Of a stretch of DNA of 64,000 nucleotides, positions 25,635 to 33,876 are shown piece by piece. How positions within the stretch are numbered: the first letter of the stretch is position 1; each line of letters begins with the position of its first letter. The DNA is from Taibaiella koreensis (lineage in GTDB: Bacteria > Bacteroidota > Bacteroidia > Chitinophagales > Chitinophagaceae). The stretch spans positions 1 to 64,000 of the forward strand of contig NZ_QVNU01000005.1 in NCBI RefSeq assembly GCF_003545715.1, given 5' to 3'. Under the pieces are notes generated by a model. It saw only the letters and a program-made list of their open reading frames with translations, was not told the DNA's origin and did not search any database. A program made the position numbers and the translations under genes.

Positions 25635-27617
25635 CTATTGCTTCAGGAACTTCAGCACCTGCTGCGCGCCTTCTGCCGGAACGACCCGGATAAAATACAT
25701 ACCTCCTGCAAGCTCTCCGGTTGCTATGGCGCCACGGTCTTCGAAGCTACCCGATGCCACTTTGGTTCCGGTTACGGTACTGATGCTATAGGTATATCTT
25801 CCTTTCTTTTCTACCATTACATGCAACATGTTCGTAACCGGATTGGGATAGATGCTGATGACTTCATCTGAAGCCGGGATCTTTGCCGATCCGGACTTGG
25901 CCTCGGATGCCTCCCCGGTGGTAATGTCTTTGCAGGTAAGGTAGCTGGATTCTATTCTCACAGTGGGTCTGTTTCCCCCAATGTCGAACTTAATGTTATT
26001 GATCGCAAACTTGAATGCAGAAGGCGTCAGATCCACCTGGCTGCTAAGCGATACCTGCTGGTAAGGGTTACACTCTGCTTTATCGGTAACAAAACGGAAA
26101 CCGGAAACGGTAGCGTGATAGCGCGGGAATATTGCGGGCACGGTATCCAGCAGGGCGCCGGTAACAGCCGCATCATCATACTCCGGGTGCCGGTTGAGGA
26201 AGCCTATATTAGGTGTCGACGCTATGGGCAGGCTGCCGTTCTCAAAAGGCCTGAAGTAGTCTACCGTACCTGCGGGCGCATAATCGGAATAGCCGGCGCT
26301 ATAGATCTTTTCCAGGTTGAAATTGCTCAACAGGGTACCGGAATGGCTCACTTTAATGGTATAAGGATGGACGTAGTCGCCTCCCATCGATTTATCGTCG
26401 CCTACCCTATAGCCCATGATCACCAGCTCATCGGGCGCATTCTGGCTTTGGTACATACTAAAAGCCGGCAGTGGCGGAGTGTTGTTGGTATAATATACAT
26501 TCTGGAAACCAATGGCGCCCGATGCCGGTTTCATCTGCATCAGCGTAAAGGCCTTTTTGGGATGATAGTAGCCCAGCATGTACAGGTAACCGTCGCTACC
26601 CAGCACACTTCGTACATTGGCTTCCCTCTCGTCGAATGAATAGACATAAGAAAAAACAGTGGGGCTTACCACTGAGCTGCCGCCGCCGTTGTAGTGCATC
26701 AGGGCATAGTAGGCATGACGGGTCAGCGGCGGATTAAGATCGATCGAGCGTCGTGGCGGACCTCCTTTATGTCCCAGCAACAGCAGTCCCAGGCCCGGTA
26801 TCTCTTCCACATCGGAGGTAAGATCGAAGGTATTGGGCTCGTCGCTATTGGTATTGGTGCCGTGGAATACCTTCAGGTATTTGGTCTTGATGGGAGAGCG
26901 CGCTGCGGGATTCCTGTCGAAAGCAAAGCGCCACACAAAGCTCCGTTTACCCGTCCCATACTCTGTAACGGAAGGTTTGTCACTGAGAAAGCCGGTCACT
27001 ACGAAGTCGCCATTCTGCGTACTATCGGGATCGGCCTTTACCTGGAGTATATCCAGGCCGTAAAAACTGGGGAACCGGAACGAAGTGCATAAAGAGCCCA
27101 GGCCAATCTCTCCAGGCCCCGGGAAGTAGCTGCAGGGTATACTATCGGCCGATAGATTAAAGTCTTGTATCACGTTACCCAGCGCATCGACTTCCATCAG
27201 CCAGAGGTCGTCCCTGTTGGTCCTTAAGTTGGCCTGGTATCCGGTGAGCACATAGCTATTGAACTGTGCATTGTAGCTTATGGCAAAACAACGCCGCTGC
27301 TGGCCCACAACCTCGCTTTTATACACCTTGCTCCATATGAGCGTTCCGTCGTGACGCAGAGCGGTTAGTTTCACAGCGAGTTTATTCTCGGTTACATTGC
27401 TTGCCATAAGATAATCCAGCGAACGGCTGGTGCCGATAGTCGAGCTATAATAGCGGGTAATGATCATATTGCTATTATTGTTTGCCGTCCTGGAAAGGGG
27501 CAGGCGGGAAGGATAAGCGTCGGTAAATGACAGGTCCTGCGCGACAGCAGGCATAGCCCCGGCAAAAGCAAACAACAGTCCTAGCCGCATGGTGCGAAGA
27601 TTGAATTTGATGTTCAT
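25635..27617 (-). CDS. Type IX secreted protein (type A sorting domain)
   Basis: The 660-residue protein has a signal peptide (GLLFAFAGAMPAVAQ) and ends in the T9SS type A domain (ISIYPNPVTNMLHVMVEKKG, GTKVASGSFEDRG, GGMYFIRVVPAEGAQQVLKFLKQ). The body contains blade-like repeats with G-D/N-x-x-x-x-G-Y patterns (NSYVLTGYQ, GDFVVTGFLSD, LGLLLLGHKGG, DGYLYMLGYYH), which suggest a beta-propeller. Function is unknown. It should be exported and cleaved or anchored at the surface by the Por system. Confidence 0.88.
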   Translation of the reverse strand: MNIKFNLRTMRLGLLFAFAGAMPAVAQDLSFTDAYPSRLPLSRTANNNSNMIITRYYSSTIGTSRSLDYLMASNVTENKLAVKLTALRHDGTLIWSKVYKSEVVGQQRRCFAISYNAQFNSYVLTGYQANLRTNRDDLWLMEVDALGNVIQDFNLSADSIPCSYFPGPGEIGLGSLCTSFRFPSFYGLDILQVKADPDSTQNGDFVVTGFLSDKPSVTEYGTGKRSFVWRFAFDRNPAARSPIKTKYLKVFHGTNTNSDEPNTFDLTSDVEEIPGLGLLLLGHKGGPPRRSIDLNPPLTRHAYYALMHYNGGGSSVVSPTVFSYVYSFDEREANVRSVLGSDGYLYMLGYYHPKKAFTLMQMKPASGAIGFQNVYYTNNTPPLPAFSMYQSQNAPDELVIMGYRVGDDKSMGGDYVHPYTIKVSHSGTLLSNFNLEKIYSAGYSDYAPAGTVDYFRPFENGSLPIASTPNIGFLNRHPEYDDAAVTGALLDTVPAIFPRYHATVSGFRFVTDKAECNPYQQVSLSSQVDLTPSAFKFAINNIKFDIGGNRPTVRIESSYLTCKDITTGEASEAKSGSAKIPASDEVISIYPNPVTNMLHVMVEKKGRYTYSISTVTGTKVASGSFEDRGAIATGELAGGMYFIRVVPAEGAQQVLKFLKQ

Positions 27618-27779
27618 AATTTTTGGTTTGGTTGAAAAATAGTGATAAATGGTAAGTGTGTCTTTGCTGTGCTGATTATTGTTTTACTCAAAAAATAACA
27701 TGGCAAAAGACAGGAAAGGGCAATAGAAGCAGTAAGCAGATCGGTCCTGGGTATTGGGGTCGTCGGTGGGCGTCGTGTT

Positions 27780-27891
27780 GGGTATTGGGTATTGGGTATT
27801 GGGCAATGAGTAGTGGGTAATGGGCAGTGGACAGTTGGCAATGGGCAATGAGTAGTGGGTAGTGGGCAATGAGTAATTGGCAGTGGGCAAT
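27780..27891. repeat. Heptanucleotide tandem repeat array
   Basis: Sixteen consecutive 7-base units follow the form RGGYANT or TGGYANT (for example GGGTATT, GGGCAAT, GAGTAGT, GGGTAAT, TGGCAGT). A single earlier GGGTATT lies at 27749-27755. The three frames of the minus strand translate to a seven-residue LPITHCP-type repeat, which explains the long open frames here without any gene. The array lies upstream of the type IX secreted protein. Confidence 0.85.
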
Positions 27892-28019
27892 TGGAATTTG
27901 AACCTTTGGAATTAGAATTTCCCAAAATGCTAAATTAAAGCAGTACGCTGCAGATTTCATACAGTGGCCGCCGCTGTATGTCCCGGTCTGCGATGGGAGC
28001 AATCATCATTTCCGGAGCC

Positions 28020-28328
28020 TTAGTAGACTTCCCTGTTGGTCTTGTATTTGCGCAGCCTTTTCTCTGCCCGGTTCAACTTGGCATGAATAGTATTTTTTTC
28101 TTTGGCGGTCAGGTAGCTATCCCCCTCTGCTCTTTCAATCGCATAGCCGATCTCTTCCTGCTCCCTGGAAAGCTTCTGGTATTCTGTTTCCGTGATCTTT
28201 TTCTTTTGGTAGGCTTGCTTTATCGCCACAGACAAAGCCTGCTGCCTTTGTTTGAACTGCTGGGCATACATCGCCGCCGGCGCGGCAAACAGGAGGACCA
28301 CAGCAAAGAGGAAAGTTCTGGCTAGCAT
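28020..28328 (-). CDS. Small secreted coiled-coil protein
   Basis: The ATG at 28328 gives 102 residues with a textbook signal peptide (MLARTFLFAVVLLFAAPAAMYA, cleavage before QQ). The mature 80 residues are highly charged and helical (FKQRQQALSVAIKQAYQKKKI, YQKLSREQEEIGYAIERAE, LNRAEKRLRKYK). No family is recognised. It is divergent from the beta-lactamase-family gene. Confidence 0.65.
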   Translation of the reverse strand: MLARTFLFAVVLLFAAPAAMYAQQFKQRQQALSVAIKQAYQKKKITETEYQKLSREQEEIGYAIERAEGDSYLTAKEKNTIHAKLNRAEKRLRKYKTNREVY

Positions 28329-28517
28329 ATTCGGTTTAGCGGGTTTAGGTACGATATTTATGCTCATCAGCGGTAAAGAACGAACCACTAATGTCGGACA
28401 AAAACAAGATGCCGGCAATAAAGGGAAACCGCTATTTTAAGCACTCCATAGAAACCATGAGTGTTGCCGGCATAAGCCCCTCTCTTTCCTTTAAAAAATA
28501 GTGTGGTGCAAAAAAAA

Positions 28518-28565
28518 TTTGGATGGTACGAAATTTATCGTACGTTTGCTACGAATTAATTCGTA
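28518..28565 (+). promoter_or_regulatory. Consensus promoter carrying two palindromic operators
   Basis: TTTG at 28518-28521 and TACGTTTG at 28541-28548 are 19 bases apart and match the Bacteroidota promoter exactly. GTACGA-AATTTA-TCGTAC (28526-28543) fills the spacer and enters the second element. TACGAATTAATTCGTA (28550-28565), a perfect 16-base palindrome, covers the expected start of transcription. The two centres are 23 bases apart. This is the layout of a repressible promoter; the gene served is probably the hydrolase at 28837. Confidence 0.7.
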
Positions 28566-28836
28566 CATTTTAAACCCTAACAATACCAGGTATTTAAACT
28601 TCAAAAAAACCAATCGCCAATTTTTTAAAAACCGACCATTTATTTACAGTAATTCAGTGTCACAACAAGGCCGCTTACCAGCGAAGGACATCAACCATCA
28701 GGCTGCGAACCGGCAACCATTTCTGAAAGGGATTGCATCAGGTATGCTCATGACAGCTTCCCTTAGGTATCGGTTTATGACAAGGTCAATTGCTGTAGGT
28801 AGATAGTCATATCCTGAAATTCAAATCAAAAAACAG

Positions 28837-30264
28837 ATGACAAATACCCCGTTCCTATTGCTTTTACTCCTCCTTCTTTCCACGATCTGCTCCGGCCGGC
28901 AGGAAAAGCAAGCGAAACAGCTTGACAGCATTTTTTCCCTACTCCACACCCAGAACCAGTTCAACGGCAGTGTACTCATAGCCGAAAAAGGGAAGGTTAT
29001 TTTTGAAAAAGGCTATGGCTTCAATAATGAAACCGGCAGCCATCACGACAATGATCCGCAAACTATATTTGAGCTGGCTTCCTGCTCCAAACCCTTTACA
29101 GCAATGGCGATCATATTGCTCAAAAGAGAGGGCAAGCTTCGTTATGAAGACCCGGTTTCGAAATACCTGCCCGAGCTGGCCTTCTGGGATAAGGTAACCA
29201 TCGCCGACCTGCTGCGGCATACCAGCGGTATTCCCAACGACTACACTGCAGACCTCGTCAAAAACCGGCAGGAAGCCCACATTGCCACTAACGAAGATGT
29301 GATCCGCTATTGTGCGGCTAGGAAAGACACTCTCTTGTTTGCCCCTAAAAGCAGGCACCAATACAACAACAATAACTACGTCTTCCTCGCAAGCATCATA
29401 GCGCGGGTATCCGGCATGAGCTATAGCGATTTCCTTTCTAGGAACATCTTTACACCACTGGGCATGCGGCATACCTTCGTCTACAACCGGCGGCAGCAGC
29501 CGCAGAGCATTAAGAATTATGCCACAGGTTACATCTGGGACAAGTATTCTCTTACCAAAGTGATATCAGAAAACGCTGCATTCCCTGACAGTACGGCTTA
29601 TTTTGCCGATGGTATCGTAGGTGCTGCAAAAGTAAATGCCAATGTCGAAGACCTTTACCGCTGGGTTACTGCATTAAAGAACCATACGTTGCTTACTCCG
29701 GCCGAGTTTGCCGAGATGACAGCCATAACCCAAACTACTGGTGGCGAAGCTATCGCCTATGGCTTCGGACTTAACCTCTCCAAAGGCGAAAAGAAATTTT
29801 CCTTTGGACATACCGGAAATTGGGATGGCTATGTATCACTTATTTCCCATAATATGATCAAAGACAGGACGATCATTATTCTTGAAAACCTGCAAACAGG
29901 CGTCTTTCCCTTTGAAAATATTACCCAGATACTGGACGGGAAACCGGTAACAGGCAAGTACCGGAGAAAGATTGCGCTGCCGGAAGCCGCCATCCAAAAG
30001 TTTACCGGCGTCTACGCAGACGAACAAGACAAAGCAGACGCCCACATCATCACCTGTCATGACGGTCACTTATTCTATAATGCCAAAAGCGGTGAATGGG
30101 ATATGCGCTTTTTCCCCGTTGCCGATAACGAATTTAGTGCGCTCAGACCCAACGGGGCAGACGGGACCATGCGGTTTACCATGATGGCAAATGGCGGCAT
30201 GAAGCTTGAAATGCTGCAGGGCGGTACCGTGGTGGGTAGCGGTATAAGGAAGGTTGGGGAATAA
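28837..30264 (+). CDS. Serine hydrolase of the beta-lactamase (class C/PBP4-like) family
   Basis: The 475-residue protein has a signal peptide (FLLLLLLLLSTICSG). The catalytic set of the family is present: SxxK as S81-C-S-K84 (FELASCSKPFTA), the Y-x-N element in QYNNNNYVFLAS, and HTG near residue 326 (FGHTGNWDGYV). A smaller C-terminal lipocalin-like region follows (KFTGVYADEQ). Members include D-aminopeptidases, esterases and penicillin-binding proteins, so resistance to beta-lactams cannot be assumed. The upstream 270-base gap holds the promoter with two palindromes. Confidence 0.9.
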   Translation: MTNTPFLLLLLLLLSTICSGRQEKQAKQLDSIFSLLHTQNQFNGSVLIAEKGKVIFEKGYGFNNETGSHHDNDPQTIFELASCSKPFTAMAIILLKREGKLRYEDPVSKYLPELAFWDKVTIADLLRHTSGIPNDYTADLVKNRQEAHIATNEDVIRYCAARKDTLLFAPKSRHQYNNNNYVFLASIIARVSGMSYSDFLSRNIFTPLGMRHTFVYNRRQQPQSIKNYATGYIWDKYSLTKVISENAAFPDSTAYFADGIVGAAKVNANVEDLYRWVTALKNHTLLTPAEFAEMTAITQTTGGEAIAYGFGLNLSKGEKKFSFGHTGNWDGYVSLISHNMIKDRTIIILENLQTGVFPFENITQILDGKPVTGKYRRKIALPEAAIQKFTGVYADEQDKADAHIITCHDGHLFYNAKSGEWDMRFFPVADNEFSALRPNGADGTMRFTMMANGGMKLEMLQGGTVVGSGIRKVGE

Positions 30265-30284
30265 TAATAACTGAATGTACGTAA

Positions 30285-30316
30285 GGCCGGTCCTGGTCAA
30301 CAACCGTGGACCGGCC
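30285..30316 (+). terminator. Terminator-like hairpin
   Basis: GGCCGGTCC (30285-30293) pairs perfectly with GGACCGGCC (30308-30316) around a 14-base loop, 21 bases after the hydrolase stop and before the transporter gene. The trailing sequence is only moderately T-rich. Confidence 0.6.
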
Positions 30317-30376
30317 TCGTATCTTTATATTATTCAAAAATAGTCCCGTAACTTTAGGAGGCCTAAACCAAGACCA

Positions 30377-31930
30377 ATGACCGTTGCGCTCAAAAGCCGC
30401 GAAGGCGCCTGGATCATGACCGCCGCCATTATGGCTTCTGCCATGGCCTTTATCGATGGTACCGCGCTCAACGTGGTGCTTCCCTCCCTGCAAAGCGGTC
30501 TCCACGCTACCGGTACCGATATTTTCTGGATACTGAACGCCTACCTGCTTATGCTCGCATCGCTTATCCTGGTGGGCGGATCGCTGGGCGATAAGCTGGG
30601 CCGCAAGAAGGTTTTTATGTATGGCATAGCCATATTTGTTGCCGGTTCGGCCCTCTGCGGCTTTGCCGGCAGCGTATTCCAGCTCATCCTGTTCCGGTTG
30701 CTGCAGGGGCTGGGCGGCGCCTTCATGATCCCGGGCAGCCTGTCGCTGATCTCCTCATCGATACATGAACAGGAAAGAGGAAAGGCCATCGGTACCTGGT
30801 CTTCGGTAACCACGGCAGTTACCCTGGGCGGACCTATTTTAGGCGGAGCCCTGGGCGATGCGGGGCTCTGGCGCTATATCTTTTTCATCAACCTGCCTAT
30901 CGGCGCCGCGGCACTGCTGATCTTATGGAAAAATGTAACAGAGGTCAGGTCAACAGATGAGGACAAGGCTATCGACATAGCCGGCGCCATAGCGATAGCG
31001 TCGGGCATGGCATTCCTCACCTTCGGGTTTCTGCGTATGCCCGCTTTGGGGCTAGCGCACCCACAGGTATACCTGAGCCTGGTTGCGGGTATCCTCCTTT
31101 TTATTACGTTTATCTTTATCGAGAAAAAAAGCCGGCATGCGATGATGCCGCTAAAGCTTTTTGCAAACCGGGTCTTTAGCGGCGTCAACCTCCTTACCTT
31201 CTTCCTTTATGCAGGCCTGGGCGCCGGTATGCTGTTCCTGGGACTTAACCTGGTGCAGGTGCAGGGCTACAGTCAACTGCAATCGGGGCTTACCTTTTTA
31301 CCTTTTACCTTGCTGATGATCCTGCTGGCACGGTTTTCCGGCAATCTTGCCGACAAATACGGCTCCCGCCCCTTCCTGATCGCCGGTCCCGCCATTGCAG
31401 GCACCGGCTTGTTGCTGCTTTCCTTTGTGGGGCAAACCGCAGGTGTAAAGGATTATTGGACCAGCTTTTTCCCGGGTATATTCGTGTTCGGCTTGGGTAT
31501 GGCGCTTACAGTGGCGCCGCTTACGGCCACCGTCATGGGATCGGTAAGCGATGCCTATTCCGGTGTGGCGTCCGGTGTCAACAACGCCCTCACGCGCATC
31601 TCCAATGTCTTTGCCAATGCGGTCTTCGGGGCCATGGCCGTCCTCCTCTTCAACCATGCGCTGGCCCGTCAGCTGCCGCCCGACGCCTTCAGTAAGGCCG
31701 AGCGGGTGGCAATCCTGGCACAAGCAGCCAACCTTGGCGATGCCCGGGCCCCTGCTATCCTTTCCGTGCAACAGCAAGCCATCGTACGACAATATTATCA
31801 CCAATCCTTCATTGCAGTCTATTCCCGCATCCTGCTCATCTCGGCGCTGGTATGCTATGCCGGCGTATTGTGCGTCATACTGCTTATACGGAAAGTGCCC
31901 GTAAAAGATAATAAAAGCACCTTACCCTGA
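30377..31930 (+). CDS. MFS transporter, DHA2 family (EmrB/QacA type)
   Basis: The 517-residue protein has about 14 hydrophobic segments. Motif D1-like LNVVLPSLQSGLHATGTDIFWILNAYLL and motif A as GGSLGDKLGRKKVF identify the drug:H+ antiporter DHA2 family; LGGAFMIPGSLSLI and VTLGGPILGG match motifs B and C. It should expel organic compounds across the inner membrane. No MFP partner or regulator is adjacent; it stands before the RND operon. Confidence 0.93.
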   Translation: MTVALKSREGAWIMTAAIMASAMAFIDGTALNVVLPSLQSGLHATGTDIFWILNAYLLMLASLILVGGSLGDKLGRKKVFMYGIAIFVAGSALCGFAGSVFQLILFRLLQGLGGAFMIPGSLSLISSSIHEQERGKAIGTWSSVTTAVTLGGPILGGALGDAGLWRYIFFINLPIGAAALLILWKNVTEVRSTDEDKAIDIAGAIAIASGMAFLTFGFLRMPALGLAHPQVYLSLVAGILLFITFIFIEKKSRHAMMPLKLFANRVFSGVNLLTFFLYAGLGAGMLFLGLNLVQVQGYSQLQSGLTFLPFTLLMILLARFSGNLADKYGSRPFLIAGPAIAGTGLLLLSFVGQTAGVKDYWTSFFPGIFVFGLGMALTVAPLTATVMGSVSDAYSGVASGVNNALTRISNVFANAVFGAMAVLLFNHALARQLPPDAFSKAERVAILAQAANLGDARAPAILSVQQQAIVRQYYHQSFIAVYSRILLISALVCYAGVLCVILLIRKVPVKDNKSTLP

Positions 31931-31980
31931 TGATGGGCTGCGGCCGGAAAAATTTTATCTGCGCTTAACAATCGGTTGGG

Positions 31981-32010
31981 TTGGCTTCCACCAGGTTCGT
32001 ATTACTTTTG
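31981..32010 (+). promoter_or_regulatory. Consensus promoter of the efflux operon
   Basis: TTG (31981-31983), 19 bases, TACTTTTG (32003-32010) match the Bacteroidota promoter. Transcription should begin near 32016, just before the ATG at 32032. Confidence 0.6.
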
Positions 32011-32031
32011 TGGCGTTCTTCATTGGCTGCC

Positions 32032-32439
32032 ATGACCTTCAACTACAGATTTCAAGCTTGTATCCTGCACCTGAAACAGGTTTCAGCGCTGCTGGCATAC
32101 CTTTCTGTATTTGTGATACAGCTGTCCGGCATCTTGTTTTCGGGAACAGACAACAATAGCCAGGCTTCTTTTGCCTGCTGGCAAAAAAGCGAAGCCAGCA
32201 AAATGGGAAAAGCTTTGGTCCTTAGCCGGCACGATGGCGGAGCAAGTCCACACAAATGTGTTTTCCGACCGAACAAACGTTTTCAGCCAGAATGCATGAC
32301 GCTTCCCGGACGGCAATACACGATTTCCCCTGAAGCAATTGTATATACTGAGCCTGCCAGGATAGGCCATCCTACGACCTACCTGCTCTTCAATGTGGTG
32401 CTGGCACATACGATGCGTGGTCCACCGGTTGTTGCCTGA
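32032..32439 (+). CDS. Small hypothetical protein heading the RND efflux operon
   Basis: The 135-residue frame starts about 16 bases after the predicted start of transcription and ends 44 bases before the TolC gene. It has one hydrophobic segment near residues 17-37 (QVSALLAYLSVFVIQLSGILF) and a polar C-terminal part with HKCVFRPNKRFQPE. Small membrane-anchored proteins of this size often precede RND operons in Bacteroidota. An opposing frame covers the same bases, so the call rests on the promoter and position. Confidence 0.5.
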   Translation: MTFNYRFQACILHLKQVSALLAYLSVFVIQLSGILFSGTDNNSQASFACWQKSEASKMGKALVLSRHDGGASPHKCVFRPNKRFQPECMTLPGRQYTISPEAIVYTEPARIGHPTTYLLFNVVLAHTMRGPPVVA

Positions 32440-32483
32440 TCCGGACAATAATCATTTTCATTTCTTTTTCCTAAAAACCCCTT

Positions 32484-33872
32484 ATGCACGCTTCCCCTGC
32501 ATGGAAGTGCTGTATGGTAGCCGGCATCGGATTGCTGCTGTGGAGCAGGGCCTCCGCACAAAGCATCTCAAGCCTGCAGGATCTTGTGCGGGCCGCCCGG
32601 AGCAACCGGCCTGCCCTGCTGCAAAAGCAAGCGGTCATAAACCGCATGCAGGCTGCCGTTACCGATGCCCGGCATACAGCACTCCCTTCGATAAAAATAC
32701 AGGACCAGGTTTCGCTGGCTACGGCCAATAGCGAACCCGGGACCTATTTCCCTACCGGCGCGATCTCGACCTCGGGCGCCATACGCGCCGGCAACAATTA
32801 CGAGGCCGCTTCCGGCAATATCGCTATGCTTTACGGCGAGTACGAGCTCGCCAATTTCGGGCTCAATAAGGCCAGGACCAGTAATGCGCAGGCCGGGGTA
32901 CAACTTGCCGGCGCCGACCTGCTGCGCGAACGCTACCTCCTGACCCTGCAAACGGCACGCACTTATTTTAGCCTGCTTAAAGCCTATCAGCAACAGACCA
33001 TAGAGCAGGACAATGTCGCACGCTATGATACCTTGCTAACGATCATCAGGGCGCAGGCCAGGGCCGGCCTCCGGGCAGGATCGGACACGGCCCAGATGCG
33101 GACGGAGCTTTCCAAAGCAAGAATAACCCGCAACGACCGTAGCGGCGATATTGCGCAGCTCAGACAAGAACTGTCGTACCTGACCGGGATACAGCCCGAA
33201 AGCCTCTATATCGATACCAGCCTTGAGCGATACGGCACGCAGCAAAATGCCGGGACCATATACGGAACACCCGACGTTGAAACGCATCCGCTGCTTGACT
33301 ACTTCCGGAAAGAACAGGCTTCCCTGCTGAGCCGGGAGCGCCTGATCCGGAGGAGTTATGTACCCCGACTCCTGCTGGTCGGCGGACTATGGGGGCGAGG
33401 CAGCAGCATTGATGCACACGATACCTACGGTACGCTTACTTCGGGACTTGTGTACAACCGCCTTAATTATGGTGTGGGCCTGGCCCTGACTTATAACCTG
33501 ACCGATATCATTCACCGCCGCGATAAGCTGGCGATCAACCATTATCAATGGCTGGAGGGAGATTACGCGCTCCAGGAACAACAATTGCAACTCCAGACCA
33601 CGCAGGCCAAAGCAGAAGCAGCTATATCGGTGATCGACCGGAATATAGCGGAAATACCGGTACAGCTGGAATCGGCCGGCGCATTGTACCAGCAGAAACT
33701 CGCACAGTACCGTGCCGGCATCAGCAACCTGGTGGACCTTACCAACGCAGCCTATTTGTTGCGGCAGGTGCAAACCGACAAGATACAGATACTCACCGAC
33801 TGGTTCCTCGCCCGGCTGGACCGGGCGGCCGCAGCCGGCAATCTCGATCCCTTTATCCAATCCTTAAAATAA
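32484..33872 (+). CDS. TolC-family outer-membrane efflux protein
   Basis: The 462-residue protein has a signal peptide (VAGIGLLLWSRASA-QS) and two homologous helical halves typical of the outer_efflux family (DLVRAARSNRPALLQKQAVINRMQAAVTDAR at the start; YQQKLAQYRAGISNLVDLTNA near the end). It forms the trimeric outer-membrane exit duct. It is followed after four bases by the RND pump, within one operon. Confidence 0.93.
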   Translation: MHASPAWKCCMVAGIGLLLWSRASAQSISSLQDLVRAARSNRPALLQKQAVINRMQAAVTDARHTALPSIKIQDQVSLATANSEPGTYFPTGAISTSGAIRAGNNYEAASGNIAMLYGEYELANFGLNKARTSNAQAGVQLAGADLLRERYLLTLQTARTYFSLLKAYQQQTIEQDNVARYDTLLTIIRAQARAGLRAGSDTAQMRTELSKARITRNDRSGDIAQLRQELSYLTGIQPESLYIDTSLERYGTQQNAGTIYGTPDVETHPLLDYFRKEQASLLSRERLIRRSYVPRLLLVGGLWGRGSSIDAHDTYGTLTSGLVYNRLNYGVGLALTYNLTDIIHRRDKLAINHYQWLEGDYALQEQQLQLQTTQAKAEAAISVIDRNIAEIPVQLESAGALYQQKLAQYRAGISNLVDLTNAAYLLRQVQTDKIQILTDWFLARLDRAAAAGNLDPFIQSLK

Positions 33873-33876
33873 GAAC

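Noticed and set aside
27780-27891. CRISPR array
   Set aside because: Units are 7 bases long and contiguous, without spacers; no cas genes are present.
27614-28002. Open frames rich in LPITHCP-type repeats
   Set aside because: They are translations of the heptanucleotide array, not genes.
28501-28806. Plus-strand frame of 101 codons before the hydrolase gene
   Set aside because: It begins upstream of, and runs through, a consensus promoter with two palindromes, and its composition is not protein-like.
28837-30264. Dedicated beta-lactam resistance gene
   Set aside because: The SxxK family includes peptidases and esterases; the sequence alone does not show beta-lactamase activity.
32083-32448. 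Minus-strand frame opposite the small efflux-operon gene
   Set aside because: No promoter or neighbour supports it, whereas the plus-strand frame follows a consensus promoter and leads into the TolC gene.
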